Origin: Stentor coeruleus
Taxonomy: Eukaryota; Ciliophora; Heterotrichea; Heterotrichida; Stentoridae
DNA: 41,300 nucleotides
Direction: 5' to 3'
Assembly: GCA_001970955.1 (NCBI GenBank)
Contig: MPUH01000657.1
Span: 1-41,300 of the forward strand
Shown in pieces: positions 38,051-41,300 of the stretch. The notes below the pieces were generated by a model. That model saw nothing but the letters and a program-made list of their open reading frames with translations. It had not been told where the DNA came from and made no database searches. The position numbers and the translations under genes were made by a program. Numbering within the stretch: the stretch's first letter is position 1; every line of letters starts with the position of its first letter.

Positions 38051-39511
38051 ATGAGTATACAAGACTTACATGGAGCTTGTAAATTAGGGGATATCAATGG
38101 AATTAAACTAGCTTTTGATTCAAACCCAGAGAAAATTAATGAAAAAGATACACAGGTAAAGAATATACAGCTTGGCTGGTCACCTTTATATCGTACTGTT
38201 ATATCTGGGCATATTAACGCAGCAAAGTTTCTATTAGAACAAGGTGCAGATCCTAACATATCCAACAATCTTGGAGAAACTCCACTTCATCAAGCAGCTG
38301 ATAATGGTAATAGTACTATGGCTAAATTACTTATAAGTTTTGGAGCTCAGACTAATCATCAACAAAATGAAGGAGATACTCCATTACATCATTCAGCTTT
38401 TAGAGGAGACCCTGAAATGGTAGAATTATTATTAGAAGCTAGAGCTAGTCCTAATATAAGAAATAAAGTTGTAAGGTTTATATAGGCAGGAAGAACACCT
38501 TTACATTATGCTGTTGATTGTGGGTTTTTAGATTGTGTTGAAATTATGATTAGGTTTAAAGCTGATCCGTTTATTCAGGATAATATGGCTAAGACTGCTT
38601 TTGATTTGACTAATGATGATAATATTATTTGTGCTTTAAGTAAAAGAAATAGTGATTTTATCGGGAAAGAAAACCCTGATAAAAATGAGGATTTTAAATT
38701 TTTGAAGAATTTTGTTGGTCAGGGAAGTGAGGATTATGATAAGTGTGAAGGGGTTTTTGGAAGTGAAGATTTTTATTGTGAAAGGGTTTCTGGGGATGAA
38801 TGCGAGTTTAGTATGGTGATTAATAGAGGGTCGTTTTCTATTGATAAGATTTCGGAGTTTATGAAAGGTGGGAAGGTAGATACTACAGCAGTTAGTAGTC
38901 ATAGGGGTACAAGTCAAAAAATGGTAGAAACGTATGCGATATATGATTGGCTTGAAAAAATACAACTGGCACAATATTATGATGTTATTGTTTCTGCTGG
39001 CTATACATCTTTAGACCAAATGATTAAAGATATTGCTATAGCTAGCAAAATGATTATCACATATATCCCTATATCAGGACATAGAAGAAGGTTACTATTT
39101 CATTTATGTGATGAAGAAGAAAATAAAAATAAAAAAATCTTCATATATAAAAAACCAAGTCAAGAAATCTTTAAATGTTGTGGAATATCAGGGGGAAACA
39201 CACAAGGCTTTTATTCAATCCCATCATTATTAGACTGGCTTAAAGATCTTCATATGGAAAACTATTTGACAAATTTTGTTGAATCTGGATATGATAGTTA
39301 TGAATCTTTAATCATGATGAGCAATTCTGAGTTTGCTTTAAATGAAGAAACTATTATTGAAGAACTCAATATAACAAATAGAAAACATATACAAAAAATA
39401 CTTAAAAGGATTGAAATAGATCATTTGAATTTTTGTAGCAGGTTATCTATTGGTAGAATATCTTTTGATGAACCAAAAAGTATAGCTTGTGAATCATGTG
39501 TTGTTTTCTAA
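38051..39511 (+). CDS. Ankyrin-repeat/SAM-domain protein with CaaX end, one intron
   Basis: Exons 38051-38470 and 38486-39511 join across a 15-nt intron (38471-38485, GTAAGGTTTATATAG) to 481 residues. Residues about 3-195 are ankyrin repeats (GWSPLYRTVISGHINAAKFL, GETPLHQAADNGN, GDTPLHHSAFRGD, and after the intron GRTPLHYAVDCGF). A disordered acidic linker follows, then two SAM domains (about 290-350, IYDWLEKIQLAQYYDVIVSAGY; about 384-458, LLDWLKDLHMENYLTNF). The chain ends CVVF, a possible CaaX box for prenylation. Ankyrin-SAM proteins are scaffolds, often at membranes or cilia; the partners are unknown. The intron lies inside the fourth repeat, so splicing is needed for an intact domain. 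Starts and stops agree with flanking skew. Confidence 0.88.
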
Positions 39512-39651
39512 GCTTTAAACTCAAGTGAATGTTAAATAAATTTAATCATGTTTGATTTATAAATCTATAATAAATATAATAATCAAAATGATTATCAGAA
39601 TATAATTCATTTATCCTATAGCATATATTTTAAAATTTATATCATCAAATA

Positions 39652-40890
39652 TTAAGCTATTCTTTCAAAGTCCTCTTCATGAATATCTGGGTCATCAAAA
39701 TGATCAGAAATTCTTGGATTCAACCCTCCACCAATATTCAAATCCACAACCTCTTCTTTCAAAATAATACAATCCAATTTGGTATTACTAAGTTTCTTTA
39801 ATTCCAATGTAAGTTTGATTTCTTCATCATTATAACTCATCAAAAGCTTATTTTTCTTCCCTCCTCTTGAAGTTAAAGCAGCATTAAAAACATTAACATA
39901 TCTATTAAGTGCCTCAAGTATTTTCAAAAACTCAGCATGAGTATCTTTATTCCACTTATAATCCGAATTAGCCAATTTCCTTTTAAATTGTCTCAACAGT
40001 TTATTATAATTACTTTGCGCATGATGTTTATTAATTTTTTTCCTTATCTTTTCAAACTGTGACTTAACATTTTCTACCGGCTGCCCACTACATAAAGATA
40101 TATTATTGAACAAGCTTTCAAAATCAGCTGAACTATTATCTGTCATCACAACAATTTTTTCTAATATCGGTGCTGATCCTTTAGGAAAAGGTGCTGTATT
40201 ACCTTCTTTTCTTTTATTTTCATAAAGTTTTTTAAGTTCTTCAAATTTCTCTTTGATTTCACTAGACAAATGGCTTATATCTGTGTCAAGTTTCCTTTGA
40301 AACTCCACTTTCGGTGTCTCTTTTTTTTCTTTAGGCTTTTTCTGTTTTTTTGGAGTTTTTGGTATTGATTTATTATACTCTTCATTACTCATTGTATAAA
40401 ATCCTTCGTTTAGAGCTTTTTGGAAATCACTTTCTTCGTTAGTCCCATTTTGTTGTAAGTCTGAATCGTCAATAAATTTGTCATTGAGGTCGTAGTATAA
40501 TTCACAACTATTTTCACTATCAGAAACTGATTCTTCAGGGCCATTATACAATTTTTCTTCAGTGTTTTCATTGATTCCTTCAACTTCTTCAGATGTTTTA
40601 CGTTTTTTTTTCGGGTCGCTTTTATGAATCCCGATCTGTTCTCTTAAAGCAAGTTGCCCGTATTTATCAAGACGTTCTATAATCCTTTGCATAAATGCTG
40701 GGTATGAATATTGTTCGCTTTCAGATTCATCTGAGGAACCTGAGGATTCTTGTATGCCATGCTCTTTGAGAAATGTTTCGTAAAGGTCTTTGTAAGAAAC
40801 TTCTCGTTTTTCGGTAAAATTTAGAAATATACGTGCTCGAGGCAGGACTATTGGTTTTGGCTTTTTTGAAGCTTCACCTTCTGAACTCAT
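39652..40890 (-). CDS. UBN: Ubinuclein/Hpc2-type subunit of the HIRA histone chaperone
   Basis: A 412-residue protein. Residues about 130-146 hold the Hpc2-related domain, CELYYDLNDKFIDDSDL, whose pattern YDLxDxFIDDSEL is the signature of Hpc2 and ubinucleins. This segment wraps histone H3.3-H4 in the HIRA complex, which deposits nucleosomes independently of replication. The start has PRARIFLNFTEKREVSYKDL, similar to the conserved N-terminal motif of the family. A Lys-rich linker (178-200) is followed by a helical domain (about 210-385) corresponding to the ubinuclein middle region. The tail is acidic. In ciliates with two nuclei it could act in macronuclear chromatin; that is inference. The first codons are repeated at 40966-41010 by an N join. 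Confidence 0.85.
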   Translation of the reverse strand: MSSEGEASKKPKPIVLPRARIFLNFTEKREVSYKDLYETFLKEHGIQESSGSSDESESEQYSYPAFMQRIIERLDKYGQLALREQIGIHKSDPKKKRKTSEEVEGINENTEEKLYNGPEESVSDSENSCELYYDLNDKFIDDSDLQQNGTNEESDFQKALNEGFYTMSNEEYNKSIPKTPKKQKKPKEKKETPKVEFQRKLDTDISHLSSEIKEKFEELKKLYENKRKEGNTAPFPKGSAPILEKIVVMTDNSSADFESLFNNISLCSGQPVENVKSQFEKIRKKINKHHAQSNYNKLLRQFKRKLANSDYKWNKDTHAEFLKILEALNRYVNVFNAALTSRGGKKNKLLMSYNDEEIKLTLELKKLSNTKLDCIILKEEVVDLNIGGGLNPRISDHFDDPDIHEEDFERIA

Positions 40891-41080
40891 GATTTTTATT
40901 TATATTTTAGGAATTATTGTATGTTAGAAGTATTGGGGATTATTAATGGCTAGGGTGTGAGTATNATTGGTTTTGGCTTTTTTGAAGCTTCACCTTCTGA
41001 ACTCATGATTTTTATTTATATTTTAGGAAATATTGTATGTTAGAAGTATTGGGGATTATTAATGGCTAGGGTGTGAGTAT
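40850..41080. repeat. 115-bp direct repeat around a single N
   Basis: 40850-40964 and 40966-41080 match with one T/A difference and flank N at 40965. The copy includes the first 13 or so codons of ubinuclein plus its upstream sequence, so the apparent second start is not real. Confidence 0.88.
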
Positions 41081-41300
41081 TTTTTATATATGATAATGAA
41101 TATGTGGAAGTGATTTTGAAGGAAGAGGGAATTTAGTTAAGATGGAGAATTAGAGGATTTTAAGAGAAAATTAGCTGATGGGAAAATTTGCAGATTTGTT
41201 TTAGGATTTTGTAGCAGGTTGAGATGTGGCTTAGATGGGCTTGTTGAGGTTTAAAAAGTTGATGGGACAAGAATTGGTATAAGAAATATGCTAGGGTGTT
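41081..41300. other. Upstream flank of ubinuclein
   Basis: G/T-rich on the plus strand, as upstream of other minus-strand genes. No gene seen to the window edge. Confidence 0.5.

Noticed and set aside
1-41300. CRISPR arrays, insertion sequences, riboswitches, bacterial promoters
   Set aside because: None seen; the introns, tRNA and gene families are eukaryotic.

Overview
The window reads as macronuclear DNA of a heterotrich ciliate, most likely Stentor. Seen directly: AT-rich sequence, dense genes on both strands, nine GT-AG introns of exactly 15 nt whose removal restores protein frames, TAA, TAG and TGA all ending recognisable genes, and several ciliary or basal-body type proteins. Fifteen-nt introns with the standard code are known from Stentor coeruleus; the species itself is inferred.

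Layout. 0.8-3.0 kb: a TBC-domain Rab GAP and an unknown gene (both minus). 3.6-6.0 kb: a four-span membrane protein rebuilt across two 15-nt introns, an unknown Ser/Asn-rich protein, and a Rab GTPase convergent with it at only 27 bp. 6.0-9.1 kb: no standard-code gene, but stretches that behave like coding DNA if TAA/TAG are read as Gln. 9.1-10.9 kb: a secreted, extremely acidic protein. 12.2-12.6 kb: a thioredoxin-like protein, followed (12.8-13.6 kb) by a second and stronger TAA/TAG-containing frame. 13.9-19.1 kb: an IQ-like/PG-repeat ciliary-type protein (3 exons), a UBTD1/2-type ubiquitin-domain protein, tRNA-Arg(CCU), a putatively myristoylated protein and a kinesin. 20.1-28.6 kb: a RING-CH membrane E3, importin-beta, an SH3 protein, a double-CHCH mitochondrial protein, a cyclin, a homeodomain protein and a calreticulin without P-domain. 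28.7-33.3 kb: a RING/TRAF/ZZ/FW-like protein, a coiled-coil protein and a LITAF-like zinc protein. 34.1-41 kb: a C2H2 zinc-finger protein, a duplicated Aha1 N-domain protein, a broken PG-rich-repeat gene, an ankyrin-SAM protein with a CaaX end, and ubinuclein.

There are no operons; the genes are mostly unrelated housekeeping, ciliary, signalling and secretory functions. Neighbouring genes are often divergent across very short gaps (62 and 152 bp) or convergent (27 bp). Intergenic DNA is strongly strand-skewed: G/T-rich after a stop codon and usually A/C-rich before a start, on the coding strand. Six single N bases each sit between two near-identical direct copies of 54-160 bp, which looks like unresolved overlaps of contig ends.

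Most interesting: (1) two or three frames, lying between standard-code genes, where in-frame TGA is absent and out-of-frame TGA is locked to one codon phase, while TAA/TAG occur inside the frame; (2) a P-domain-less calreticulin behind an 18-bp perfect palindrome; (3) tandem Aha1 N-domains in one chain; (4) a secreted protein with about 560 residues and no visible Lys or Arg.
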